In this document: piece by piece, positions 46,687-57,522 of the stretch
Position numbering within the stretch: position 1 is the first letter of the stretch
How the letters are laid out: each line of letters begins with the position of its first letter
Assembly (NCBI GenBank): GCA_947650285.1
Contig: CANTFL010001312.1
Location: forward strand, 496,001-560,000
Reading direction: 5' to 3'
Length of the DNA stretch: 64,000 nt
Origin: Hyaloperonospora brassicae
Lineage: Eukaryota > Oomycota > Peronosporomycetes > Peronosporales > Peronosporaceae
The notes under the pieces: generated by a model
What the model was told of the DNA's origin: nothing
The model's database searches: none
Seen by the model: only the letters and a program-made list of their open reading frames with translations
Program-made: the position numbers and the translations under genes

Positions 46687-47133
46687 TAGCGAGAGAGCAG
46701 TGTTGCTGGATTGGATCATGACTTATTCATACAGTTTTACTAATGGACATTGTGATTGATGTTTTTACCATGGTGTTGGTATTGTTGAGTGTACTTTCTC
46801 TGAGGTATCGTGGATGCAGCTGTTTGTGTTGTTGTCGCATTTTTTGGTAAAATGGTGATATTTGCAGCTACTTATGATACTTTTATTGTTATCATGAAAG
46901 GTGATGTCCTTTTAATATTGTTGCTATTTTGTTGCAGAAGTTATTTTGAGTAAACGTCCTAATATCTTAATTAGTATGATTGTTATATTGATCAATCCAA
47001 ACCGTTATAATAATGTCGTTGTTGGTATTCCTATTTGCCGTTAGTATACTTGTGTCTATCCTTACTAAAATTAATATTAGTGTCTTTCGTGCTGTAGCAG
47101 GGGGCGTCCCGGGAGCCTAATTTTCCTGTCGCT
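46687..47133. other. AT-rich intergenic region upstream of eIF1A
   Basis: Markedly T-rich sequence between the hAT-like relic and the eIF1A promoter. Nothing recognised. Confidence 0.5.
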
Positions 47134-47156
47134 CTGATTGGCTGAAAGTAGTCTGC
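47134..47156 (+). promoter_or_regulatory. CCAAT-box-like promoter element of eIF1A
   Basis: CTGATTGGCTGAAAGTAGTCTGC, 82 bp before the eIF1A ATG. It matches the element 36 bp before ALG1 apart from one substitution and a two- to three-base insertion. Confidence 0.45.
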
Positions 47157-47215
47157 GTCGCACGCCACCCGCGCGAAACCGCTCCAGTCGACGATTCGCG
47201 CGCACGGAGCGAGAG

Positions 47216-47786
47216 ATGCCGAAGAACAAGGGCAAAGGAGGCAAAAACCGTCGACGCGGGAAGAACGACAATGACGAGAACAAGCGCGAGCTCGACTTCA
47301 AAGAGGAGGGACAAGGTGCGCTTGGACGGGCTCTCTGCGGCCATCCGTTGTCGTGTGGTTCTCCTGGCCGCACGCGGGTCGAGCGCGTGGGTGTATACGT
47401 GTGTGTGTGTGTGTCTTCCCAGTCTAATCGGTATACACGCACACTGTGTTTGTTTGCGATCGCTAGAGTATGCTCAGGTGGTGCGGATGCTGGGCAATGG
47501 ACGCTTGGAGGCTTACTGCTTTGACGGCGTGACGCGTCTGGGTCACATCCGTGGCAAGATGCGCAAGAAAGTCTGGGTCGGCGCGGGAGACATTATCCTC
47601 GTGAGTCTGCGCGAGTACCAGGACGGCAAGGTGGATATTATTCATAAATACAACGCCGATGAGGCGCGTAGTCTCAAGGCCTACGGGGAGCTGCCGGACA
47701 ATGCGCGTATCAACGAGACGGCGGTGGACATGGCCATGGAAGGCGACGGCGAGGACGACATTGGCTTTGACTTTGACGACATTTAA
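47216..47786 (+). CDS. EIF1A: Translation initiation factor eIF1A
   Basis: Two exons, 47216-47315 and 47467-47786, give 139 residues, the usual length. The N-terminal basic tail [18 protein letters not shown] is the classic eIF1A start. The intron (151 nt, donor GTGCGC, acceptor CTAG) falls inside the Glu codon of GQEYAQV. The OB fold is seen in [40 protein letters not shown] and [16 protein letters not shown]. The acidic tail ends in [10 protein letters not shown], the motif that contacts eIF5B. eIF1A binds the 40S A site with eIF1, supports scanning and start-codon selection, and recruits eIF5B. All family hallmarks are present. Confidence 0.96.
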
Positions 47787-47855
47787 GCTCGAGGCGGTGA
47801 AAGCGCAATGCCGCTACAGGTGGTGGTTTGGGGCAAAGCAAGTGGTCTTCCAGTA

Positions 47856-47925
47856 GGAAGAAGGGGAGAAGGGGAGAAGGGGAGAAGGGAAGAAGGGAAG
47901 AAGGGATGAGGGAGAGAGGAGGAGC
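47856..47925 (+). repeat. G-rich purine tandem repeat downstream of eIF1A
   Basis: About 70 bp of all-purine sequence made of GAAGGGGA and GAAGGGAA octamers and variants, 70 bp after the eIF1A stop. With more than four GGG or GGGG runs it could form a G-quadruplex in the transcript or on the + strand. Confidence 0.85.
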
Positions 47926-50900
47926 AATAAGGAGAGATTGGAGTTCGAGTTCGAGCTCTCTATTCTCTATCTGTTCGCTGCGACTAGTTAACTAGGCGGG
48001 ATGCAAGAGGAGGAAAAAGTGCTTGCCTGGACGTGAGAATAGAGTGCAAGAGGACCAGGCGAGGTTGCTGGCAATGGGACGTATTCATTTGTGGCTTGGA
48101 AGCGGTCAGCGGGTGCTGCACTTTGCGTTTCTAGTGGGGTGCATGTTGCGCTGCTGTGTATCGGCAGGAGACAGGTTGATTGAAAGATGCCGGTGACGTT
48201 GCGCTATTGCATACTCTCTACAGTAGGATACGACAAGCGCGTGACCTTCGGCATCTGCTTTCACCAGGGACTCCATAGGTTGCGACATAAGTTGTTTTGG
48301 TAAAAATGGGCAACCGCAGCGTTGACTACATCACAAGGAGCGATGAAATTTGCAAGCACGGCAGTCGGTGCGTGTCCAACATGGCTCGAGAAGAAATCTC
48401 TAGCTAGTTGTTGAATCTGGCGCCAGGTAGCTACAGAAAAACAAAGTCGGGCGGTTGAAAGCACGACAAGTCGTCTTCGTTGATGAGAAGACCCGAGTCT
48501 TTGTCTTGCACGCGACCGCTGACGAACGCAACTCCTGTAGCCGCTTGACTAGTGCACTCGTGACTACAGTTGACCCATCAGTCCGCGCGTGAAAGTGGTT
48601 ACTCCTTGTCACAGGCCATCACTTTGGTTGGCAACTTTGCAACGAGGGGGCCTTCATCATCTACTTTCGCGTCGAAAGCTTCGACATCGAGGCCTGAGTG
48701 GAATGTAACGATCGTTGCAGTAGGTGTTCTCTTCGAACTGGTAGCTCAGTTCCCACTGCTAGGGAAGGATATGGCTTTGTAAATGTGCGGATCGCAGGGA
48801 AAGAGAAAATAACGCTGTTGAGGGACTGACAACGCCGGAGTAGACACTGGATGTGGAGCTGAGATTCCGAATGAAATCACTGGTTCGACCAAGAAAGAGC
48901 ACACGAGCATGAGCTAGTCGTTTCTCGTTGATGCGCCGGTGAATCGGAAGGATGCCGGCAATTCGGGGATGAAAGCGTGGGTGATGGCGTAGAGCCAGAC
49001 GATAGCACAGGGCCTCTTTTTGTGGACGTCTTCATCTTCGCTGATGGTATCGCGCTAGAGCGACCGCAGTGATCTTGCCGGGTTGGGTCCATCCGACGCA
49101 AAAAAGCTGATCAGTGGCACGGGCGCGTGGTTCTACCTTATCCACACGGAACAGTTGCGACAGCGCCTCCGTGTCCTGTTGTTCGTTCGACTAGATATTC
49201 TAGGCCTTGAGCATCGGCTTGCTCTCGATGGCTCAGTTGTTGTGCTCTCTGTTGCTTCGACTGAGGTCGCAAAACCGTTCCGTGTCGCCCTAACCTATTG
49301 AAGATGGTAATGGCCTCTGTTTCCATGTCGCCTCTGATCCAAGCACGCACGGGTTGTGTCTACTACTCGAAGCGCGAATGGGAATCAAACTCGGCGATTC
49401 CAGGACCTGCTTTGGAGGCGTGCTAGTTGCGACGTCTCTGGCGTCAGTTCCATTCACGATGCTAAGAAGGTTCAGACATCATACTTTCCAGATTCCCGTA
49501 ATCGAGACAATCTTACAACTCGGTAGTGCTTTGCACAGCGGAGAATGTGTCCGTAGGGAACACGCGTCTACGTTATAAAATCAGGGGCGCTAGCGAAACG
49601 AAATCAAGGGTCGAGAACAACCAGTCTGGAGCTTATAGTGCCTCTACGTGGACGGCTCAGCAAAGCGCTGTCGTCAGCGTCATTGAGGAAGGCGACGAAG
49701 GTTGTTGTAGACCTGAAGATCATTGCGGACGACGGAAGCCAACACGCGTGAAACGAGACTTCCTCTGAAAGTGTGTAGACGGTCAATGCACAGCAGATGA
49801 ATATATGTGCACTTGGTTGTGTCGTGGCTTGATGTAGATAGGGAGGCCTCACTGATCTGTCGAGACAATGATCGGCTGGCTTACCCACAGGCGCGAATTA
49901 GGCGCTGCTCGATTTTGACGCCGAAACGGGTGCTACAAATAGTCGTCAGACTAGACACTGCTACGATCTCACGCAAATGCATTGGCGGTGATAGAAGCCA
50001 CGGGAACGACTTGGTGGACGAAATGCGTCTCGAGCTCAGATCTCATTCTGTCCCTGCGGACTCGGAGAGGAAACGATGTGAAAGTAGGACATTAGCAGTC
50101 GTCCAGCAGTGTTTTTCTGCCTCGCGTCGAGGAGTGGTCATGTGATATTGGGAAACACATCCTGTTCTCCTACTGTCAGCACTGCAATATAAAGCAGGGA
50201 AAGTCGTGGGCATTTTAGCTTTCTCGAGTATCACTGCAGGACTTCGTCGCGCAGCTTCCGTACACCGGCAAAGAGGTAGTAGTGCTCCCCATCTGTATGA
50301 ACGACAAAGTGTGACAATTCAAGAAGCTCTGGGTTCCTTCCGTATATCGGTAGTATGCGTGTCACGTTAGTGCATCGGCTCAACTGGACGTTCAATCTTG
50401 TGTTGCCCCTGCATAAGTTCGTCGCAACTAGTATTGCGTCCCTCCACCAAGCGGCTAAGAGCATCGTTGCAATTGGTTTTAAATCCACGCCAAAGCTGTT
50501 GTTTTCTTGCACCCAAAAAGTAGCGTGTGCGCACGCGTCAATGGACACCCAGCATTGATGCATACCCATTTGCACCGGTACCGGTGAAGCATACATGTTA
50601 CCATACACGAATGCTGCTTTGCATGCACAGCACGTCTATTCGTTGCATTTATCGGCATAAGTACCTGTCTGTCGTTGCGAAAAGGCGGACTTACAAGTAG
50701 TGCTCTACACAGGCTCGTCACCGACAAGGGGAGGGGGTCTTAAGAAAGCACATTCACTGCAACACTTACCCCGACGTATCAACCGTGGTAAAAAACACAC
50801 ATCTCGTTCCTTATGCTCCGTGTTCGATGAAACTGTCCGCGTTCTCACATACCCAGACATTCTTCGTATCGTCCGAGATCTTCAGAATTTAGAGAGAAAG

Positions 50901-50979
50901 TCGATGAGTTTACGGCCTTACGGCCAGATTGCAAACATCCTTCTCTGCAAAATCTCTGCTTTGTTTGTGCTTGTATCGT
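47926..50979. other. Intergenic, 3 kb, no supported gene
   Basis: No recognisable gene. The longest ATG-initiated frame is about 121 residues on the minus strand (ATG 50596 to stop 50231). It contains TRILPIYGRNPELLELSHF and HYYLFAGVRKLRDEV, which look protein-like but match nothing I know. It could be an orphan gene, an exon or chance. Confidence 0.4.
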
Positions 50980-53900
50980 CTATCTTAGCTGCTGGTGCGC
51001 GCGATGTTGGCCAGCCACAATACCGTACACTTGCGACAGCACCGAGTGCACCGTGGACTCATCATACCCAGCCGCTAAGAACTGGTGGGCGATATCTATG
51101 GCCGATTTTCGTTCGGCCTGCCATAACCGAACAAGATGTTCCAAACTTGTAACAGCGTTGTTGGGGGACATTGTCCTCAAATCCAGTATCATCCGCACGA
51201 GTTCGACGTCATCAAAATGTTTCTCTCGTAGAAACGCAAATACGTCGATCTTGGTGTTAGAAGGCACTGCGTTGTGCGCTGCAGCGTATTCGACCAGCGT
51301 GTCCAAGTTTTCGAAGACGAGACCTGTCGTACTCAACTCGGACGGCTTCAGGATGTTGTAGACGATATCAATGGTATGACCTTCGATCAACCAGGTCAAC
51401 ATCAGCTGACTCTGCATAACATCTACCGTATGCTTTGTGGCAGGATCAATCTTCGCTGCCGACAGAACGCGCGCAAGGCTAGATATGCTGCCACAGAATT
51501 TCTCCAGCAACGACAGCACCGTGGTCTCGTCAAATCCAGCCGCTAAGAACTGGTGGGCGATATCTATGGCCGATTTTCGTTCGGCCTGCCATAACCGAAC
51601 AAGATGTTCCAAACTTGTAACAGCGTTGTTGGGGGACATTGTCCACAAATCCAGTATCATCCGCACGAGTTCGACGTCATCAAAATGTTTCTCTCGTAGA
51701 AACGCAAATACGTCGATCTTGGTGTTAGAAGGCACTGCGTTGTGCGCTGCAGCGTATTCGACCAGCGTGTCCAAGTTTTGGAAGACGAGACCTGTCGTAC
51801 TCGACTCGGGCGGCTTCAGGATGTCGTAGACAGCAGCAAAGGGTTGATCACGGGGCAGCCAGGTCAACATCAGCTGACTCTGCATAACATCTACCGTATG
51901 CTTTGTGGCGGGATCAATCTTCGCTACCGACAGAGCGCGCGCAAGGCTAGATATGCTGCCACAGAATTTCTCCAGCAACGACAGCACCGTGGTCTCGTCA
52001 AATCCAGCCGCTAAGAACTGGTGGGCGATATCTATGGGCAATGTGTGCTCGATCCGCCATTGCTCAAAAAGACGTTCCAGAATTGTAACAGCGTTGTTGG
52101 GGGACATTGTCCTCAAATCCAGTATCATCCGCACGAGTTCGACGTCATCAAAATGTTTCTCTCGTAGAAACGCAAATACGTCGATCTTGGTGTTAGAAGG
52201 CACTGCGTTGTGCGCTGCAGCGTATTCGACCAGCGTGTCCAAGTTTTCGAAGACGAGACCTGTCGTACTCAACTCGGACGGCTTCAGGATGTTGTAGACG
52301 ATATCAATGGTATGACCTTCGATCAACCAGGTCAACATCAGCTGACTCTGCATAACATCTACCGTATGCTTTGTGGCAGGATCAATCTTCGCTGCCGACA
52401 GAACGCGCGCAAGGCTAGATATGCTGCCACAGAATTTCTCCAGCAACGACAGCACCGTGGTCTCGTCAAATCCAGCCGCTAAGAACTGGTGGGCGATATC
52501 TATGGCCGATTTTCGTTCGGCCTGCCATAACCGAACAAGATGTTCCAAACTTGTAACAGCGTTGTTGGGGGACATTGTCCACAAATCCAGTATCATCCGC
52601 ACGAGTTCGACGTCATCAAAATGTTTCTCTCGTAGAAACGCAAATACGTCGATCTTGGTGTTAGAAGGCACTGCGTTGTGCGCTGCAGCGTATTCGACCA
52701 GCGTGTCCAAGTTTTGGAAGACGAGACCTGTCGTACTCGACTCGGGCGGCTTCAGGATGTCGTAGACAGCAGCAAAGGGTTGATCACGGGGCAGCCAGGT
52801 CAACATCAGCTGACTCTGCATAACATCTACCGTATGCTTTGTGGCGGGATCAATCTTCGCTACCGACAGAGCGCGCGCAAGGCTAGATATGCTGCCACAG
52901 AATTTCTCCAGCAACGACAGCACCGTGGTCTCGTCAAATCCAGCCGCTAAGAACTGGTGGGCGATATCTATGGGCAATGTGTGCTCGATCCGCCATTGCT
53001 CAAAAAGACGTTCCAGAATTGTAACAGCGTTGTTGGGGGACATTGTCCTCAAATCCAGTATCATCCGCACGAGTTCGACGTCATCAAAATGTTTCTCTCG
53101 TAGAAACGCAAATACGTCGATCTTGGTGTTAGAAGGCACTGCGTTGTGCGCTGCAGCGTATTCGACCAGCGTGTCCAAGTTTTCGAAGACGAGACCTGTC
53201 GTACTCAACTCGGACGGCTTCAGGATGTTGTAGACGATATCAATGGTATGACCTTCGATCAACCAGGTCAACATCAGCTGACTCTGCATAACATCTACCG
53301 TATGCTTTGTGGCAGGATCAATCTTCGCTGCCGACAGAACGCGCGCAAGGCTAGATATGCTGCCACAGAATTTCTCCAGCAACGACAGCACCGTGGTCTC
53401 GTCAAATCCAGCCGCTAAGAACTGGTGGGCGATATCTATGGCCGATTTTCGTTCGGCCTGCCATAACCGAACAAGATGTTCCAAACTTGTAACAGCGTTG
53501 TTGGGGGACATTGTCCACAAATCCAGTATCATCCGCACGAGTTCGACGTCATCAAAATGTTTCTCTCGTAGAAACGCAAATACGTCGATCTTGGTGTTAG
53601 AAGGCACTGCGTTGTGCGCTGCAGCGTATTCGACCAGCGTGTCCAAGTTTTGGAAGACGAGACCTGTCGTACTCGACTCGGGCGGCTTCAGGATGTCGTA
53701 GACAGCAGCAAAGGGTTGATCACGGGGCAGCCAGGTCAACATCAGCTGACTCTGCATAACATCTACCGTATGCTTTGTGGCGGGATCAATCTTCGCTACC
53801 GACAGAGCGCGCGCAAGGCTAGATATGCTGCCACAGAATTTCTCCAGCAACGACAGCACCGTGGTCTCGTCAAATCCAGCCGCTAAGAACTGGTGGGCGA

Positions 53901-55422
53901 TATCTATGGGCAATGTGTGCTCGATCCGCCATTGCTCAAAAAGACGTTCCAGAATTGTAACAGCGTTGTTGGGGGACATTGTCCTCAAATCCAGTATCAT
54001 CCGCACGAGTTCGACGTCATCAAAATGTTTCTCTCGTAGAAACGCAAATACGTCGATCTTGGTGTTAGAAGGTACTGCGTTGTGCGCTGCAGCGTATTCG
54101 ACCAGCGTGTCCAAGTTTTGGAAGACGATGCCTGTCGTACTCGACTCGCGCGGCTTCAGGATGCCGTAGACAGCAGCAAAGGGTTGATCACGGGGCAGCC
54201 AGGTCATTATCATCTTTGTTTGCAACCGCTTCGCCGTAAGTTTTGTTGCTGGATCCATCTTAGCCACCGACAATGCGCGCGCGAGATGTGAGACGCCATG
54301 ACAGACGGATACTAGTATCAAAAGTACCATAGACTCATCGATTCCTGCCTCAAGCAACTTGCCAGCAATACTTATGGGTGAATGACTGTCAATCTGCCAC
54401 TGCCGAATAAGATGTTTTAACATCTCGATGAAGTACAGGGACCTTTTCCTTGCATCCCATATCATCTGGGCGATTTCGATGTCGCCGAGCGACTTCCGTC
54501 GTAGATATGTGACTATATCTACGTTGCCGCGATATTTCTCGTTGTGTAATTCAATGTATTGGTGCAACATGTCCATGTTCTCAAACTTCACCCCCGTCAC
54601 ACCAGATTCGGGCTGCTCCAACATAGCATAGACGTAATCGATGGACTGTTTTTTGTCCAGCCAGGCCATCAATATCTCATTCTGCAACTGCTTTGCTAGG
54701 CCATCGTCGGGATTAATCTTCGTCGCAAGCGACAAATCGAGCGCCAGTTCGGCTACATCACCATAGGCTTGCAACAGAAATTGAAGCATCGTAAGATGTT
54801 CCGAATGCTCCGCGTTCCACGCCTTGACGGAATTCTTCAGCATATACAAAGGTCCAGGGTATGCTATTTGAGGATCCGTGATTGCTTGCCTAATGAGCAT
54901 ATGTTGATCAGCTCTTTCAGGAACAACCAGCCCTTTTGCTGCCTTCTCTAACAATTCGGCTGCTTGCTTCCTGCCGAAGGCTTGAATCAGCCCTTCCACC
55001 ATGCGCACTCCGCCCGGTCCGCTAGAAAGCATCTTCGCCACCATTCGACACAGTACATGATTCCCTTTTAGACCTTCGGCATAGAGCGATACAATACCGT
55101 CATCCAGATGTTGTAGCCCAGCCCGAACTTGTTCAGTGAACGTGCTGCCAGATACGGCATGTGAGTTCGCACTGAGTAGCACTGGGATTTCCCTCTCAAT
55201 AGTTTTCATAAACGACGTTATCCCACTTGATCCCGGCGCCCTCTCTTCCCCATTCATGGCGCCGGTCGTTTGCAGCACCCGATTACCAGGGATGCCACTT
55301 TTGTCATCGGTAGTAGAGTGACCGGTGTGAAACCGCACCAAGTTGGAACCGGATATCTCCGAGAAACTTGGACCTGCCAAGATAGCAGCGGCAATCAAGA
55401 GTCCGACGCAGTCGATGCGCAT
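50980..55422 (-). CDS. Secreted RxLR-type effector with tandem WY/LWY repeats
   Basis: A single-exon gene of 1480 residues. Residues 1-22 (MRIDCVGLLIAAAILAGPSF) form a signal peptide. A degenerate RxLR motif, RVLQ, is at 48-51 and is followed by an intact EER-type motif, GEER, at 58-61. The rest is helical WY/LWY sequence. The W motif recurs eight times (for example MAWLDKKQSIDYVYAMLE, LTWLPRDQPFAAVYDILK, LTWLIEGHTIDIVYNILK), with Y in YIELHN or YAAAHN and L-type helices such as LARALSVAKIDPATK. Two diverged units are followed by three A-B pairs of 156-residue units and a truncated final unit. RxLR effectors are secreted and act inside host plant cells. The LWY class often binds host proteins through stacked repeats. 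The target is unknown. The very regular DNA repeat makes copy number here sensitive to assembly. Confidence 0.88.
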   Translation of the reverse strand: MRIDCVGLLIAAAILAGPSFSEISGSNLVRFHTGHSTTDDKSGIPGNRVLQTTGAMNGEERAPGSSGITSFMKTIEREIPVLLSANSHAVSGSTFTEQVRAGLQHLDDGIVSLYAEGLKGNHVLCRMVAKMLSSGPGGVRMVEGLIQAFGRKQAAELLEKAAKGLVVPERADQHMLIRQAITDPQIAYPGPLYMLKNSVKAWNAEHSEHLTMLQFLLQAYGDVAELALDLSLATKINPDDGLAKQLQNEILMAWLDKKQSIDYVYAMLEQPESGVTGVKFENMDMLHQYIELHNEKYRGNVDIVTYLRRKSLGDIEIAQMIWDARKRSLYFIEMLKHLIRQWQIDSHSPISIAGKLLEAGIDESMVLLILVSVCHGVSHLARALSVAKMDPATKLTAKRLQTKMIMTWLPRDQPFAAVYGILKPRESSTTGIVFQNLDTLVEYAAAHNAVPSNTKIDVFAFLREKHFDDVELVRMILDLRTMSPNNAVTILERLFEQWRIEHTLPIDIAHQFLAAGFDETTVLSLLEKFCGSISSLARALSVAKIDPATKHTVDVMQSQLMLTWLPRDQPFAAVYDILKPPESSTTGLVFQNLDTLVEYAAAHNAVPSNTKIDVFAFLREKHFDDVELVRMILDLWTMSPNNAVTSLEHLVRLWQAERKSAIDIAHQFLAAGFDETTVLSLLEKFCGSISSLARVLSAAKIDPATKHTVDVMQSQLMLTWLIEGHTIDIVYNILKPSELSTTGLVFENLDTLVEYAAAHNAVPSNTKIDVFAFLREKHFDDVELVRMILDLRTMSPNNAVTILERLFEQWRIEHTLPIDIAHQFLAAGFDETTVLSLLEKFCGSISSLARALSVAKIDPATKHTVDVMQSQLMLTWLPRDQPFAAVYDILKPPESSTTGLVFQNLDTLVEYAAAHNAVPSNTKIDVFAFLREKHFDDVELVRMILDLWTMSPNNAVTSLEHLVRLWQAERKSAIDIAHQFLAAGFDETTVLSLLEKFCGSISSLARVLSAAKIDPATKHTVDVMQSQLMLTWLIEGHTIDIVYNILKPSELSTTGLVFENLDTLVEYAAAHNAVPSNTKIDVFAFLREKHFDDVELVRMILDLRTMSPNNAVTILERLFEQWRIEHTLPIDIAHQFLAAGFDETTVLSLLEKFCGSISSLARALSVAKIDPATKHTVDVMQSQLMLTWLPRDQPFAAVYDILKPPESSTTGLVFQNLDTLVEYAAAHNAVPSNTKIDVFAFLREKHFDDVELVRMILDLWTMSPNNAVTSLEHLVRLWQAERKSAIDIAHQFLAAGFDETTVLSLLEKFCGSISSLARVLSAAKIDPATKHTVDVMQSQLMLTWLIEGHTIDIVYNILKPSELSTTGLVFENLDTLVEYAAAHNAVPSNTKIDVFAFLREKHFDDVELVRMILDLRTMSPNNAVTSLEHLVRLWQAERKSAIDIAHQFLAAGYDESTVHSVLSQVYGIVAGQHRAHQQLR
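51075..54230 (-). repeat. 468-bp / 936-bp tandem array inside the effector gene
   Basis: Landmark sequences recur every 936 bp (for example 51543, 52479 and 53415), and related landmarks every 468 bp. Two 468-bp unit types (A and B, 156 codons each) alternate, and the A-B pair is present three times with practically no differences between pairs. The outermost copies (about 54080-54230 and 51060-51540) are diverged or truncated. The period is a multiple of three, so unequal crossing-over keeps the frame. Confidence 0.95.
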
Positions 55423-56240
55423 CTTAGAGTGAGGTAGTGTTAACTGTCAAGCGATGGAGCGAGTTTCGTAATGACCCGAGGAGCGACTCGCAGAAATAGT
55501 TGATGGCGCTGGTGGAAGCCGGTTTCCTCAAGCACACCACTTCAAATCGTTTGCAGGTTTGTGTATTATCGCTATTTCTGACCCACAGCTCTACAGATTT
55601 TGGGTAGCTCATAGCCAGTCAATATAAAATCAGAGCTGGATATTATATAACATTACAGCGACTTGCAGCTGTTTTTACAGCCCGTGCGACAGAGAACATG
55701 GTACCGCACATAGAGCGGCGTGTGCACCTTATCGAAGCCCCACGTCCCGTGTACGATCTATCAGTATCGTCTACACGGCCCCTTGTTTGTACGCTTCAGT
55801 ACAACATTTGGCGCATAATCGAGACTGCCAGAACACTCCGCGCTGCAGAACCCGTGGCAAGCAGTCAAAAGCGCACGAATCTTCTGAGCATTCCCTGTGT
55901 GAGAGACGATATGGACTTTTGCATGGAGCAGGGGTCGAGCTGGTGAATGTGCAAGGACAAGACAACGTAGGAGCGCAGAAACCTAGCCGTCTGATGCTGA
56001 AATTTATCATCAGCTCTAGCCGATTTGACGGGTACATAGACCTGCAGAAAATACCACGGTAGAAGCGCTGCTTTGTTCGACTTTGGATTGCAAGAGCTCA
56101 CTATTCTATATCGAGACCCACTGCATACTTTTAGACAATGCTGATTCGTGTCAGAAGAAGGCTGATGTGCAAGGCAACGGATGCTACGCAAATTTGGTCA
56201 CAGGAATGACCCGTCGTACTCCCTGCTACAACCACAGTCT
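55423..56240. other. Upstream region of the effector gene
   Basis: Contains a 62-codon ATG-started minus-strand frame (55612-55424) that ends two bases before the effector ATG. It has no recognisable domain and may be an upstream frame in the 5' leader or chance. The rest shows no gene I recognise. Confidence 0.4.
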
Positions 56241-56242
56241 TC

Positions 56243-56416
56243 CCATCACGATCTTGGCAACTTGTGTCCAGCTTATGCAACAGCTGCCTCTTGAGGGGTC
56301 CAGCCGGTGCTATGATGTAGTTGGTGCGCTTCCCATCCCGATCGTTGCGATTGTGTCCAAACCTACGCACCAACTGCCTCTTGAGGTTTCCAGCCGGTGC
56401 TATGATGTGGTTATTG
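56243..56416. repeat. Two imperfect 90-bp tandem copies
   Basis: The segment CCAGCCGGTGCTATGATGT at 56300 recurs at 56390, and CTGCCTCTTGAGG precedes both. The copies differ at scattered positions. The function is unknown. Confidence 0.7.
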
Positions 56417-56781
56417 CGCTGGCCCACGCACCCTCCTGACCGATCAGGGCGGTGCAGTGGGATGGCCACGGCGGTTCTGATCGGGAGGATACGGGTTCGT
56501 GTCCCAGCAAATGGTGGTGGTGTCAAGTACGTCCATTATTATGATAACTAACGACTGATAAGTGTGACAAGAAGTACGGCCCGGGTATCGGGTCGACAAC
56601 TAAAGGGCTCCGTAGAGCCAGGGGCGACGGCAACGAGGTCAGAGACCCTCCTACCGAAGCCAACTACGAGTCAATCATGACCGCTGGCGCGACCAAGTAG
56701 ACTGGGGACATGCGTACCGCCTGAGCGGAAGCACGTACAACGCGGGTATGCTGCCATATAAGGCAACAAACCCCTTTAGGA

Positions 56782-57522
56782 CCGCTTGCGCGGCCCCCGA
56801 CGTGGAGTGCGAACACCGAAGTGACTGCGTGGCGTGGAGAACGCCAACCCGCCGTATATCTCTCCGAGGAGCTCAACCATCTGCGATGGTGGCCCCCTTC
56901 AGCCGCTTGCGCGGCCCCCGACGTGGAGTGCGATCACCGAAGTGACTGCGTGGCGTGGAGAACGCCAACCCGCCGTATATCTCTCCGAGGAGCTCAACCA
57001 TCTGCGATGGTGGCCCCCTTCAGCCGCTTGCGCGGCCCCCGACGTGGAGTGCGATCACCGAAGTGACTGCGTGGCGTGGAGAACGCCAACCCGCCGTATA
57101 TCTCTCCGAGGAGCTCAACCATCTGCGATGGTGGCCCCCTTCAGCCGCTTGCGCGGCCCCCGACGTGGAGTGCGATCACCGAAGTGACTGCGTGGCGTGG
57201 AGAACGCCAACCCGCCGTATCTCTCCGAGGAGCTCAACCATCTGCGATGGTGGCCCCCTTCAGCCGCTTGCGCGGCCCCCGACGTGGAGTGCGATCACCG
57301 AAGTGACTGCGTGGCGTGGAGAACGCCAACCCGCCATATATCTCTCCGAGGAGCTCAACCATCTGCGATGGTGGCCCCCTTCAGCCGCTTGCGCGGCCCC
57401 CGACGTGGAGTGCGATCACCGAAGTGACTGCGTGGCGTGGAGAACGCCAACCCACCGTATATCTCTCCGAGGAGCTCAACCATCTGCGATGGTGGCCCCC
57501 TTCAGCCGCTTGCGCGGCCCCT
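56782..57522. repeat. 121-bp minisatellite, six copies
   Basis: Six near-identical units of 121 bp (one is 119 bp), recognisable by GCGTGGAGAACGCCAACCC at about 56833, 56954, 57075, 57196, 57315 and 57436. Each contains GCTTGCGCGGCCCC. 121 is not a multiple of three, so the long open frames through it shift phase at each unit and are not expected to be a protein. The array sits between two exact 15-bp direct repeats (56500-56514 and 57771-57785). Confidence 0.9.

Noticed and set aside
51053..54291. Repeated plus-strand frames of 90 and 130 residues across the effector gene
   Set aside because: They are antisense shadows of the repeat array and recur with its period.
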